Assembly (NCBI GenBank): GCA_964374115.1
Contig: CAYJXK010000034.1
Span: forward strand, 1-10,080
Direction of reading: 5' to 3'
Source of the DNA: CAYJXK01 sp964374115
GTDB taxonomy: Bacteria > Patescibacteriota > Patescibacteriia > Magasanikbacterales > UBA922
DNA: 10,080 nucleotides
Shown: positions 1 through 6,311 of the stretch, one piece after another
How positions within the stretch are numbered: the first letter of the stretch is position 1
Layout: the number at the start of each line of letters is the position of its first letter
Position numbers and translations under genes: made by a program
The notes under the pieces: model-generated
Databases searched by the model: none
Told to the model about the DNA's origin: nothing
Seen by the model: the letters and a program-made list of their open reading frames with translations, nothing else

Positions 1-55
1 CGTTTGTTATTGTAGCAGATTTTGGTGTGTTTGGGGAGTTTCGTAATTCAAAGCT

Positions 56-373
56 ATGAGTGTCTTCGGACCGAATCTGAGATTCACGGAGACTGGGTTC
101 GCGCACATCGACGACAGGCCGTTCATTTTGAACCAGCCGTTCGAACTGTACCCCAGGCATCAGGAGTACGTCTACGGGACGGTGCCCCTGAAGCCGTCGA
201 AGAGCTGGTGGGACGAGCGCTATGCTCACATGGAGGAGGAACCGATCATCCCGAAGCCCGAGCCGGAGTTCAAGGTCAAGTTCGACCCCACCCCGCTCGT
301 GCTCGAGTGGATGCCGGATCGCGTGACGCTGTGTCACCCGCCCAAGAGCCGCTACGGCAGCTTGGACGACTAG
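56..373 (+). CDS. GC-rich orphan protein of unknown function, 105 aa
   Basis: I do not recognise this protein. It is probably soluble: no signal peptide, no membrane segment. It is rich in proline (15 of 105 residues), aromatic and acidic residues, with a WW pair at 51-52, a proline/acidic stretch at 60-80 and one cysteine (C93). By hand count about 92 of 105 codons end in G or C, which is strong evidence for this frame over the overlapping one and quite unlike the T-rich codon use of the genes downstream. The ATG at 56 follows a purine run (GGGGAG) that lies rather far upstream, about 17 nt. A strong terminator hairpin follows the stop by about 40 nt, so it looks like a single-gene transcript. 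The codon bias could mean recent transfer, high expression or a different mutational history. Function unknown; existence fairly sure. Confidence 0.7.
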   Translation: MSVFGPNLRFTETGFAHIDDRPFILNQPFELYPRHQEYVYGTVPLKPSKSWWDERYAHMEEEPIIPKPEPEFKVKFDPTPLVLEWMPDRVTLCHPPKSRYGSLDD

Positions 374-410
374 CTCCAGTCAAGTAAGAAGCCTCTCTCA
401 CTCCCACCTT

Positions 411-439
411 AGGGACGGACACCACCAGTGTCCGTCCCT
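411..439 (+). terminator. Hairpin terminator after the 105-aa gene
   Basis: Perfect 12-bp GC-rich inverted repeat: the arm at 411-422 (AGGGACGGACAC) pairs with 428-439 across a 5-nt loop (CACCA). A pyrimidine-rich tail with several T residues follows (440-452). The tail is not a pure T run, so termination is inferred mainly from stem strength and from its position after the 105-aa gene. Confidence 0.7.
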
Positions 440-452
440 CTCTCATTCTTTT

Positions 453-559
453 CCATATCCATCAGAGCACCAAGGGCATCGGATGGATATAAAAAGAACC
501 AGGAGTCCTGGACAAAAAAACGTTACGTTATGCCTATATTGGTGTGACGTATATCGCGT
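453..559. other. Gene-poor gap with small inverted repeats
   Basis: Together with the flanking hairpins this belongs to a 269-nt stretch (374-642) without a convincing gene. It holds a 9-bp inverted repeat (455-463 with 482-490) and a 13-nt near-palindrome at 499-511 (CCAGGA, G, TCCTGG). A 32-codon frame on the plus strand, starting at 483 and ending inside the next palindrome, has an AAGGG upstream but no recognisable similarity; I do not call it a gene. A short RNA between the two hairpins is possible, but only a weak promoter candidate was seen: TGGACA at 509-514, with TATATT at 535-540 spaced too far. Confidence 0.35.
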
Positions 560-589
560 AAGAAAAATCAGTGTACACTGATTTTTCTT
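560..589. terminator. Perfect 30-bp palindrome, probable bidirectional terminator
   Basis: The 15 bases at 560-574 are the exact reverse complement of 575-589, with the centre at GTAC. The outer arms are A-rich on the left and T-rich on the right, continuing into more T on the plus strand, which is the layout of a bidirectional rho-independent terminator. A protein-binding operator is the alternative, because it lies only about 35 nt upstream of the promoter at 623-631. The symmetry is directly visible; the role is inference. Confidence 0.55.
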
Positions 590-622
590 TTTGATCCAAA
601 ACCCGCATAAAAAAGTTTTTTG

Positions 623-631
623 TGGTATAAT
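623..631 (+). promoter_or_regulatory. Extended -10 promoter for the MgtC/DUF4010 operon
   Basis: TGGTATAAT is a full consensus -10 hexamer (626-631) with the TGn extension. No good -35 hexamer sits 16-18 nt upstream. The predicted transcript start near 638 leaves only about 5 nt before the ATG at 643, so the message would be nearly leaderless, in line with the lack of a Shine-Dalgarno sequence. Confidence 0.65.
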
Positions 632-642
632 AGACGCGTAGT

Positions 643-1971
643 ATGTTTTCTTCACTCCCTGCGCAATTATTTCTCTCCGCGCTTTTCGGCGCGCTCATTG
701 GGCTTGAGCGACAAAGCATCACTCGCGAAGAAGAGACAGAAACAGTGAGCGGGATTCGCACGTATTCGCTTCTCGGACTTCTCGGAGGTATTGCCGGCGT
801 CCTCTACCAGACACAGGTAGACGCTATTTTTTTTATTCTCTCTGCGACCATCGGGCTCATGATGGTCGCGTATTACGTTGTTGGGTCACTCATCACGAAG
901 CGCTTCGGCGTCACGAGTGAAATGTCCATGATTTTTACATTCATCATCGGATTTCTCGTGGTATCAAACAGTATTCCACTCGAAATTTTAGTCGCCCTTG
1001 TCATTGTTGTCCTTCTTATTCTTTCTCTCAAATCACGGACGCGAGTTCTTCGAGGTGTTTCTCATACCGAAGTCCAATCTCTTATCGCGTACGGCATTAT
1101 TGCCCTTGTTGTTTTTCCTCTTCTCCCCAATATTGCCTACACACTCGGTGATATTCCAGGGTTCTCAACTATATTATCCGCGTATCACATTGAATTGGGG
1201 GCGTTTACCGCGCTTGATATTGTCAACCCTCGCAAGCTTTGGTTTATTGTGGTCTTGGTCACTGGCATTGATCTGTTGGGATACGTGTTACAAAAATTGG
1301 TTGGACACAAAAAAGGTGTGATTGTGGCGAGTACCGTTGGTGGTTTTATTTCATCCACCTCAACGACACAGGCGCTTGCACAACGGAGTATGAAAACATT
1401 TTCGGTGCATCCGCTTGTCGGCGCTGCGATTCTCGCGAATATGGCGAGTTTCTTTCAAGTGTTTCTCCTCGTCGCGCCGCTCAACAGCGCGTGGCTCGTG
1501 AGTCTCACTCCCATTCTTCTTTTCCTTATTTTTTCATGCGCGATCACGAGTACCTATTTTTTTTCTCGAAAAGACAATAGAAAAACTGCGTTCTCGGTCG
1601 AAAAATCAACCGGGCAAAAGAAAATATTTTCATTGTCGTCAGCGCTCAAATTCGCGCTCCTTTTGACCGCGGTGAAGCTCGTCACAAAAGCATGCCTTAT
1701 TCTTTTTGGCCAATCTGGATTTATCCTGAGTTCCATCCTCGCTTCTTTTGCCGGTATTGATGCGGTCGTGATTACCCTGGCCGAGCTTGCGGGCACATCA
1801 ATCACATTTGAGATTGCTATCTTGACATTTTTGCTGGTGAACGCCACAAATCTTCTTTCCAAATCAGGGTACGCATTTTTTCAAGGAAAACGAACCTTCT
1901 CCATTCCGTTTACGGTTTCCATGCTTATCGTGATCGGGACGAGCGCGCTCGGCCTCTTGTTTGTATGGTAA
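643..1971 (+). CDS. MgtC/SapB-type membrane protein with DUF4010 domain, 442 aa
   Basis: Polytopic inner-membrane protein. The N-terminal part carries the MgtC/SapB pattern (GALIGLERQ at 16-24, then GIRTYSLLGLLGG at 37-49) and the C-terminal part matches DUF4010: the SSTSTT segment at 237-242, HPLVGAAILANMASF at 256-270 and AGIDAVVITLAELA at 370-383. Most of the chain is hydrophobic helix, with a charged linker at about 309-328. Length is normal for this fused MgtC-DUF4010 family. MgtC proteins are tied to growth in low magnesium and to virulence in other bacteria; the transported or regulated partner of the DUF4010 branch is not known, so no substrate is assigned. The gene starts right behind an extended -10 promoter and its 3' end overlaps the next start, so it is probably the first gene of an operon. 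Confidence 0.88.
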   Translation: MFSSLPAQLFLSALFGALIGLERQSITREEETETVSGIRTYSLLGLLGGIAGVLYQTQVDAIFFILSATIGLMMVAYYVVGSLITKRFGVTSEMSMIFTFIIGFLVVSNSIPLEILVALVIVVLLILSLKSRTRVLRGVSHTEVQSLIAYGIIALVVFPLLPNIAYTLGDIPGFSTILSAYHIELGAFTALDIVNPRKLWFIVVLVTGIDLLGYVLQKLVGHKKGVIVASTVGGFISSTSTTQALAQRSMKTFSVHPLVGAAILANMASFFQVFLLVAPLNSAWLVSLTPILLFLIFSCAITSTYFFSRKDNRKTAFSVEKSTGQKKIFSLSSALKFALLLTAVKLVTKACLILFGQSGFILSSILASFAGIDAVVITLAELAGTSITFEIAILTFLLVNATNLLSKSGYAFFQGKRTFSIPFTVSMLIVIGTSALGLLFVW

Positions 1972-2519
1972 AACACTGGAGTGCATCGGTCGGAGCGCTC
2001 ATTGCGGCAAATCTTGTTCCACTTTTTGGCGTTTTCTTTTTTGGATGGGACCTCTTCGCGCTTCTCGTTCTTTTTTGGGCAGAAAATGTCGTGGTCGGGA
2101 TCTATGCTTTCTGTCGCGTCGCTCTTGTTCGTGAGAAGATTGCGATTCGGATTCTCACCATGATCCTCTTCGCCTTTCATTTTGGTTTGTTTACCGCTGT
2201 TCATGGTATGTTCGTCTACGCGCTTTTTGGCAAAGGATATGTCCCAATCACTGCTATTCTTCTTGGATTTTTTTCACTCGTATTGAGCCATGGAGTTTCA
2301 TTTTTTACGAATTATGTTGGAAAAAAAGAATATATAAAGACGACGACAGAAAAGGAAATGCATCGTCCATATCGTCGGGTGGTTGTCATGCATCTCACTA
2401 TTATCTTTGGAGGGATGTTGAGCGGCTTGTTTCATGAACCATTATTCGCCCTGCTTATTCTTGTGTTTCTTAAGATCGTTATCGACGTCTCAACGCATAT
2501 ACGAGAGCACCATATATGA
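1965..2519 (+). CDS. DUF6498-family membrane protein, 184 aa
   Basis: Membrane protein with about five or six hydrophobic segments. It resembles the DUF6498 family: NLVPLFGVFFFGWDLF at 16-31, FWAENVVVGIY at 37-47, FHFGLFTAVHGMF at 71-83, SHGVSFFTNY at 108-117, a PYRRVVVMHLTII segment near 135-147, and the C-terminal KIVIDVSTHIREH at 170-182. Conserved histidines (H72, H80, H109, H143, H178, H182) are typical of the family and suggest a bound metal or a polar site in the membrane, which is inference. Biochemical role unknown. The start codon lies inside the end of the preceding DUF4010 gene (7-nt overlap), so translation is likely coupled. The match rests on motif memory, not on a search. Confidence 0.8.
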   Translation: MVKHWSASVGALIAANLVPLFGVFFFGWDLFALLVLFWAENVVVGIYAFCRVALVREKIAIRILTMILFAFHFGLFTAVHGMFVYALFGKGYVPITAILLGFFSLVLSHGVSFFTNYVGKKEYIKTTTEKEMHRPYRRVVVMHLTIIFGGMLSGLFHEPLFALLILVFLKIVIDVSTHIREHHI

Positions 2520-2540
2520 GTTCATCGAAAAAAGAATAAT

Positions 2541-3302
2541 ATGCACGCGTTTCGCACTCGTCTTCAAGAAGACATTGTTTCGGAATTTTTACCATCCCAA
2601 AAGAAAGGATCTCGCGATGTGATCATTTTTTGTGACGGGATGCCCGGGCTTCCAGGGAATATTCGGCTTATGGAGTATTGGAGTCGCAAAGGATATTGGA
2701 CATTCTATCCACGGTATCGCGGGACGTGGGAGAGTGATGGTGAATTTCTCAAAGATTCTCCAGACAAAGATATTCTCGATGTGATTGACGCGCTTCCGAA
2801 CGGGTTTGTGAGTGTATGGGATGGTGTGCGCTATCAGGTTGTTCCAGAAAAACTCATCATTGTCGGGTGTAGTTTTGGTGGCCCGGCAGTGTTGCTTTTG
2901 TCCAAAGATCCACGGGTCACGCATGTGATTGGGCTTTCGGCTGTTGTTGATTGGACAGCAGATAGCGAAGAGGAGCCGCTTGATGGGATGTACGAAAAGA
3001 TCTTGGCTGCTTTTGGAAATGGATACCGCATGACACGAGAGAATTGGGACAAACTCAAGAGCGGCAAATTTTATAATCCGATGCGGGCCATCGAGGATAT
3101 AGACGGATCAAAAGTTTTGTTGATCCATGCGATGGACGACACCATTGTTCCTTTTTCATCTCTTGAAATATTTGTCAAAAAAACTGGTTGCCGCCTTCTT
3201 CGTCTTAAAAAAGGCGGCCATCTTTCATCATCTCTCCTGCGAACCTGGTGGATAGGAAAGAGAATGTCTCGATTTTTTCACAGTCACGAACGCCAAGCAT
3301 GA
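2541..3302 (+). CDS. Alpha/beta hydrolase (serine esterase or peptidase-like), 253 aa
   Basis: Cytoplasmic alpha/beta-hydrolase fold enzyme without a signal peptide. The nucleophile elbow is GCSFGG at 109-114 (Ser111), the acid is Asp199 or Asp200 in HAMDDTIVPF, and the base is His227 in KKGGHLS. The DGMPGLPG segment at 32-39 follows the first core strand and would form the oxyanion hole; the YPRYRGTWESDGEF region at 56-69 resembles the dienelactone-hydrolase and prolyl-oligopeptidase type. Length is normal for a single-domain hydrolase. The substrate cannot be told. The start lies 21 nt after the DUF6498 stop with only an A/G-rich stretch before it, so it is probably the third gene of the same operon. 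No obvious terminator follows; a new promoter candidate appears before 3386. Confidence 0.88.
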   Translation: MHAFRTRLQEDIVSEFLPSQKKGSRDVIIFCDGMPGLPGNIRLMEYWSRKGYWTFYPRYRGTWESDGEFLKDSPDKDILDVIDALPNGFVSVWDGVRYQVVPEKLIIVGCSFGGPAVLLLSKDPRVTHVIGLSAVVDWTADSEEEPLDGMYEKILAAFGNGYRMTRENWDKLKSGKFYNPMRAIEDIDGSKVLLIHAMDDTIVPFSSLEIFVKKTGCRLLRLKKGGHLSSSLLRTWWIGKRMSRFFHSHERQA

Positions 3303-3325
3303 ATCGTATTATACAGCGTAGGGTT

Positions 3326-3355
3326 TTGATCAAATAGTTCAAAAATGGCTATACA
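3326..3355 (+). promoter_or_regulatory. Candidate promoter for the secreted protein gene
   Basis: TTGATC at 3326-3331 and TATACA at 3350-3355 are separated by 18 nt. A TG dinucleotide at 3346-3347 also allows an extended -10 reading (TGGCTATAC). The ATG at 3386 would then have a leader of about 25 nt. Moderate match only. Confidence 0.4.
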
Positions 3356-3385
3356 AAGGCTTTATTTATCTTAAAGAAATCTCTT

Positions 3386-4435
3386 ATGAGAAAGATTATG
3401 TTGGGATTAGTGGCAATTATTGTTGGCATTGGCGCAATTGCACCGTCAGTTTTCGCTGGCGGGTACGCGCCAAAAATATATCGAGTCAAGCTCATTCAGG
3501 AGCAGGTGGATACGGCGCGGATTCATCCTGGGCAGAAGAATGTCTTTATTGGACAATTCACGCTCAAAGCATATTTGCCGACACGGCTCACAGCGCTGAA
3601 CTATCATTGCACCGGCGATGTTTTCTCTGCGATGCGGCTTGTCCCATTGCAAGGAGCACAAGCAGAAGATGTGGAACTCTCTCCAACACTTGATGGAAAG
3701 CAAAGCGGATATTTTTATGGTTTGAAATACAAAATCAAAAAAGATCAATCGCAAATTTTTCGTGTGTATGCTGATGTGAAAGCAAATCCGACATCCACTG
3801 AAACGCGATGTGGTGTCGTCGCCCCGTCTGATCTGAATGTGTATGTGACAAAAAATGGGGAATCCATCTATAGCGGCACGCTCGGAAATTTTGGTGTCGC
3901 GTTTGGTTCCTCAAGCATTGTCGTCCAAAAGAAAACAGAAACCCCAAAAGCAGTGCCACAAACGGTTCCTGATATCACAGTTCTCCAGGGTTCTGCCGGG
4001 GGCAAAATTGCCATGGCAGGAGATACGGATGTGGCGCTTGGCATGTTCGTGGTAGAGACATCGGCTCCAATCGAACTGAGCGCGCTCACCTATACATGCA
4101 CGGTTCCAGCAAAAAGTCTGGGAAATATGAAATTGATGTTTGATGGCAAGGTGGGAACGACGGTGTCGACAATTGACGTGAATGGCAATGCGACCGCGAC
4201 GTTTGTCCCACATATTTCTGTGTCAGATAAAGAACCGCTTTTGGTCACGATCGTGGGTGATCTCACTGATGCATTCGTGGATCAAGTGAATGTGTATTGC
4301 GGCGTTCGTTCCGCTACCATGATAGACTTTACCGATCTAGCAACAGGCGTCATCATCCGCGCTCAGGCGTTGGAAGGCGACTTCGGTCTTCAGACCGATG
4401 ATGCGCCAATCTACATGATTCCAAAAGTGATCTAA
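3386..4435 (+). CDS. Secreted protein with two tandem Cys-pair beta domains, 349 aa
   Basis: Function unknown; exported. A clear signal peptide (positive MRK, hydrophobic core at 4-19, VFA at 22-24) predicts cleavage after Ala24. The mature part holds two copies of one domain. Copy one spans about 53-175 and copy two about 215-330; both follow the order 'FxL.A, LTALNYxC / LSALTYTC, MRL or MKL, then CGV'. The cysteines are C75 and C142 in copy one, C238 and C305 in copy two, exactly 67 residues apart in each, which points to one disulfide per domain. A linker rich in Lys, Pro and Gln (about 181-195) joins them. The pattern recalls beta-sandwich repeats of CPR cell-surface proteins, but I cannot name a family. 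It stands alone between a promoter candidate and a terminator hairpin, and no anchor or sorting signal was seen at the C terminus. Confidence 0.85.
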   Translation: MRKIMLGLVAIIVGIGAIAPSVFAGGYAPKIYRVKLIQEQVDTARIHPGQKNVFIGQFTLKAYLPTRLTALNYHCTGDVFSAMRLVPLQGAQAEDVELSPTLDGKQSGYFYGLKYKIKKDQSQIFRVYADVKANPTSTETRCGVVAPSDLNVYVTKNGESIYSGTLGNFGVAFGSSSIVVQKKTETPKAVPQTVPDITVLQGSAGGKIAMAGDTDVALGMFVVETSAPIELSALTYTCTVPAKSLGNMKLMFDGKVGTTVSTIDVNGNATATFVPHISVSDKEPLLVTIVGDLTDAFVDQVNVYCGVRSATMIDFTDLATGVIIRAQALEGDFGLQTDDAPIYMIPKVI

Positions 4436-4455
4436 AAAGAAATGTTCCCCTGTCG

Positions 4456-4480
4456 AAACACCTCATAATATGAGGTGTTT
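4456..4480. terminator. Terminator hairpin after the secreted protein gene
   Basis: An 11-bp perfect inverted repeat: 4456-4466 pairs with 4470-4480 around a 3-nt loop (AAT). The arms end in AAA/TTT and a T-containing tail follows. It starts 20 nt after the stop codon at 4435. The symmetry would let it act in both directions, although no minus-strand gene ends here. Confidence 0.7.
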
Positions 4481-4519
4481 TGGTATAGACATGTCTCTCT
4501 GTTAGAAGTTTTTCGTGTA

Positions 4520-4676
4520 CCAATTAGGCGTTCCTTGTATCTTTTTTCTATCTTCAGAAACTCGCGTCCTTTGGGATCAGTGTCAAACCCTGCAGCCGCA
4601 AATTGACGCAACGGGTTTGACACCTCGCTCAGACAGTCTGCAGACAGAAAAAAGTTACAAGGAACGCCTCTATTGG
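4520..4676. repeat. Nested inverted-repeat element, unidentified
   Basis: This fills most of the 313-nt gap between the secreted protein and the ABC genes. Outer arms: 4526-4549 is the reverse complement of 4646-4669 over 24 bp with one mismatch (T4540 against T4655), extended by CCAAT (4520-4524) against ATTGG (4672-4676). Inside lies a second perfect 11-bp repeat (4580-4590 with 4613-4623, GTGTCAAACCC) and a 10-bp palindrome, GTCTGCAGAC (4636-4645). The whole can fold as a three-way junction on either strand. Possible identities are a MITE-like or palindromic intergenic repeat, or a structured RNA. It has no internal gene I trust; a GTG-initiated 63-codon minus frame from 4623 runs through the neighbouring terminator and is rejected. 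The symmetry is certain, its meaning is not. Confidence 0.6.
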
Positions 4677-4726
4677 GAGATGCAAACGTGAAACTCCTCT
4701 ATAGCATTCCATTCAGAAACGGTGTC

Positions 4727-4735
4727 TGATATACT
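4727..4735 (+). promoter_or_regulatory. Extended -10 promoter for the ABC exporter operon
   Basis: TGATATACT: a TGn extension with TATACT at 4730-4735. The predicted transcript start near 4742 lies after the GTG at 4722 and the ATG at 4737 but before the ATG at 4749, so it supports 4749 as the true start, with a leader of about 7 nt. No good -35 was seen. The layout matches the promoter at 623-631. Confidence 0.55.
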
Positions 4736-4748
4736 CATGGGCGCTTCT

Positions 4749-5468
4749 ATGAACGCACTCGAGATATCTCATCTTGTGAAACAATACGGCCAGAATGTGG
4801 CAGTCAACGATATTTCTTTCACCATTGCGCCAGGTGAGTTTTTTGGTTTTTTGGGTCCAAATGGGGCAGGGAAGTCGAGCACTATTCATTGCACGACCGG
4901 CATTGGGAAAATCACAAGCGGCACGATCCATGTCTATGGATCAAACGTGGTGAGCGAGTATCGAGATGCGCGAAAAAAAATTGGATTTGCCCCGCAGGAA
5001 TTCAATGTGGATATGTGGGCAACGGTGGCAAAAATTCTTTGGTATATGGGGGGGTATATGGGAGTGCCTTCTGCCGCACGAAAAAAACGGATTGACGAGC
5101 TTCTGACGATTTTTGATCTCGTTCCTCATAAAGAGAAACAATTCATGCAACTCTCTGGAGGACTCAAACGTCGAGTCATCCTTGCGCGCGCCATGATTCA
5201 TGATCCGGAGTTTCTTATTTTGGATGAACCCACAGCGGGTGTTGATGTTGAACTCCGTCTCGAGCTCTGGAAGTATCTGCGGCGGATCAATGAAGAAGGA
5301 AAAACGATTTTATTTACCTCACATTACTTGGAAGAAGTCGAGCAACTTTGCAACCGTATCGCGATTATTCATCAAGGAAACATCATCGCGATTGGGGATA
5401 AAAGTGAATTTGTGAGTGGGGGGAAAACGCTTGAGAAGAGATATTTGGAACTCACCGGGAAGATATGA
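4749..5468 (+). CDS. ABC transporter ATP-binding protein (ABC-2 exporter type), 239 aa
   Basis: ATPase subunit that powers export through the membrane partner encoded next. Numbering from the ATG at 4749: Walker A GPNGAGKSS at 36-44 (Lys42), Q-loop Gln83, signature LSGGLKRR at 135-142, Walker B FLILDE at 155-160 (catalytic Glu160), H-switch His192 in TSHYLEE. All catalytic parts are present and the length is normal. The nearest known type is the DrrA/NodI/YadG group that pairs with ABC-2 permeases; the substrate (drug, lipid or polysaccharide) cannot be read from sequence. An upstream GTG at 4722 keeps the frame open, but MNALEISHLVKQYG at 4749 is where family members begin, and the extended -10 overlaps the longer version. 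The stop overlaps the permease start by 4 nt (ATGA), so the two are translationally coupled. Confidence 0.95.
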   Translation: MNALEISHLVKQYGQNVAVNDISFTIAPGEFFGFLGPNGAGKSSTIHCTTGIGKITSGTIHVYGSNVVSEYRDARKKIGFAPQEFNVDMWATVAKILWYMGGYMGVPSAARKKRIDELLTIFDLVPHKEKQFMQLSGGLKRRVILARAMIHDPEFLILDEPTAGVDVELRLELWKYLRRINEEGKTILFTSHYLEEVEQLCNRIAIIHQGNIIAIGDKSEFVSGGKTLEKRYLELTGKI

Positions 5469-6226
5469 ATATCATTGGTTTGAAAACAATTATCATCCGT
5501 GAAGTCGAGCGATTCCTGCGCACCTATATTCAATCGCTCGTGAGCCCGTGGATCAGCGCGCTCCTCTATATTCTTGTGTTTGGCGTGATTGTTGGCAAGC
5601 GAATTGATCTTATCGCTGGTGTCACCTACATTGATTTTGTGTTGCCCGGAATTCTGATGTTGAATCTCATCACTGCCGCTTTTTCGCAAACATCGTTTTC
5701 TTTGTATTTTCAACGATTCGCGCGGCATATCGAAGAGATTTTGGTGTCACCGCTTTCCTATTTGGAAATGGTTATCGGCATGGTGGTCGCTGGCGTGGTG
5801 CGTGGGATGGTGACCGGGGTTGGTGTCTACGCAATCGCAATTTTTTTTACGGGCGCCACTATTGCGCACTTTGGCCTTTTTTTATTCTACGCCATTGCGG
5901 TGTCTATTATTTTTTCGCTTGTTGGACTCATCATCGCCCTTTGGGCCAATAATTTTGAACAGCTTTCCATTCTGAGTACGTTCGTGATCATGCCACTGAC
6001 ATTTCTTGGTGGTGTCTTCAATTCCATTCACATGCTTCCTGAAAAAGCCCAGCTTTTTGTGCTCTTCAATCCATTTTTCTATTTTGTCGATGGCCTGCGG
6101 TATTCCATGATCGGCGTGCAAGAGGGGAATATGTGGGTGGGGATGGGCATCATCATGGGGTTGATTGTTGGTTTTGGCGGATTTGTGTGGTATTTGTTTC
6201 ACCGCGGATGGAGACTGCGGGCGTAG
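5465..6226 (+). CDS. ABC-2 type transporter permease, 253 aa
   Basis: Membrane subunit of the exporter. It has an N-terminal amphipathic segment (REVERFLRTYIQSLVSP at 12-28) followed by about six membrane helices: near 29-45, 54-75, 102-127, 134-160, 167-185 and 225-246. The short FARHIEEILVSPLSYLEMVIG stretch (85-105) is the conserved loop of the ABC2_membrane family, and LFNPFFYFVDGLRYSMIG (200-217) is its usual C-terminal signature. Size and helix order match YadH/NodJ-type permeases. It is coupled to the ATPase by a 4-nt overlap and ends with two adjacent in-frame stop codons (TAG TGA). The substrate is unknown. No terminator hairpin was found in the 85 nt before the glutaredoxin gene. 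Confidence 0.93.
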   Translation: MNIIGLKTIIIREVERFLRTYIQSLVSPWISALLYILVFGVIVGKRIDLIAGVTYIDFVLPGILMLNLITAAFSQTSFSLYFQRFARHIEEILVSPLSYLEMVIGMVVAGVVRGMVTGVGVYAIAIFFTGATIAHFGLFLFYAIAVSIIFSLVGLIIALWANNFEQLSILSTFVIMPLTFLGGVFNSIHMLPEKAQLFVLFNPFFYFVDGLRYSMIGVQEGNMWVGMGIIMGLIVGFGGFVWYLFHRGWRLRA

Positions 6227-6283
6227 TGACGTACGCACAATGAGCGATGTTTATCAGTCAGTCTGGTCTTTGAAGTTTGTTTT

Positions 6284-6292
6284 TGTTATCAT
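6284..6292 (+). promoter_or_regulatory. Candidate extended -10 before the glutaredoxin gene
   Basis: TGTTATCAT is a TGn-extended -10 of moderate quality. A transcript start near 6299 would keep the purine-rich GAGAGG (6297-6302), which lies 9 nt before the ATG at 6312 and is the best Shine-Dalgarno-like sequence in the window. A TTGAAG at 6270-6275 with TATATG at 6292-6297 is an alternative pair. Confidence 0.4.
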
Positions 6293-6311
6293 ATATGAGA
6301 GGTCATTTCGT

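Noticed and set aside
22..387. 121-codon plus-strand frame overlapping the 105-aa gene
   Set aside because: It overlaps in another frame; the G/C-ending codon bias fits only the frame starting at 56, and the product is low-complexity Arg/Ala/Val.
483..581. 32-codon plus-strand frame beginning MDIKRTRSPG
   Set aside because: It starts inside one inverted repeat and ends inside the 30-bp palindrome; no recognisable similarity and no promoter.
4432..4623. 63-codon minus-strand frame with protein-like start SNPLRQFAAAGF
   Set aside because: GTG start inside the nested repeat element, C terminus runs through the terminator hairpin at 4456-4480, and no promoter or ribosome site was seen; its openness is better explained by the repeat.
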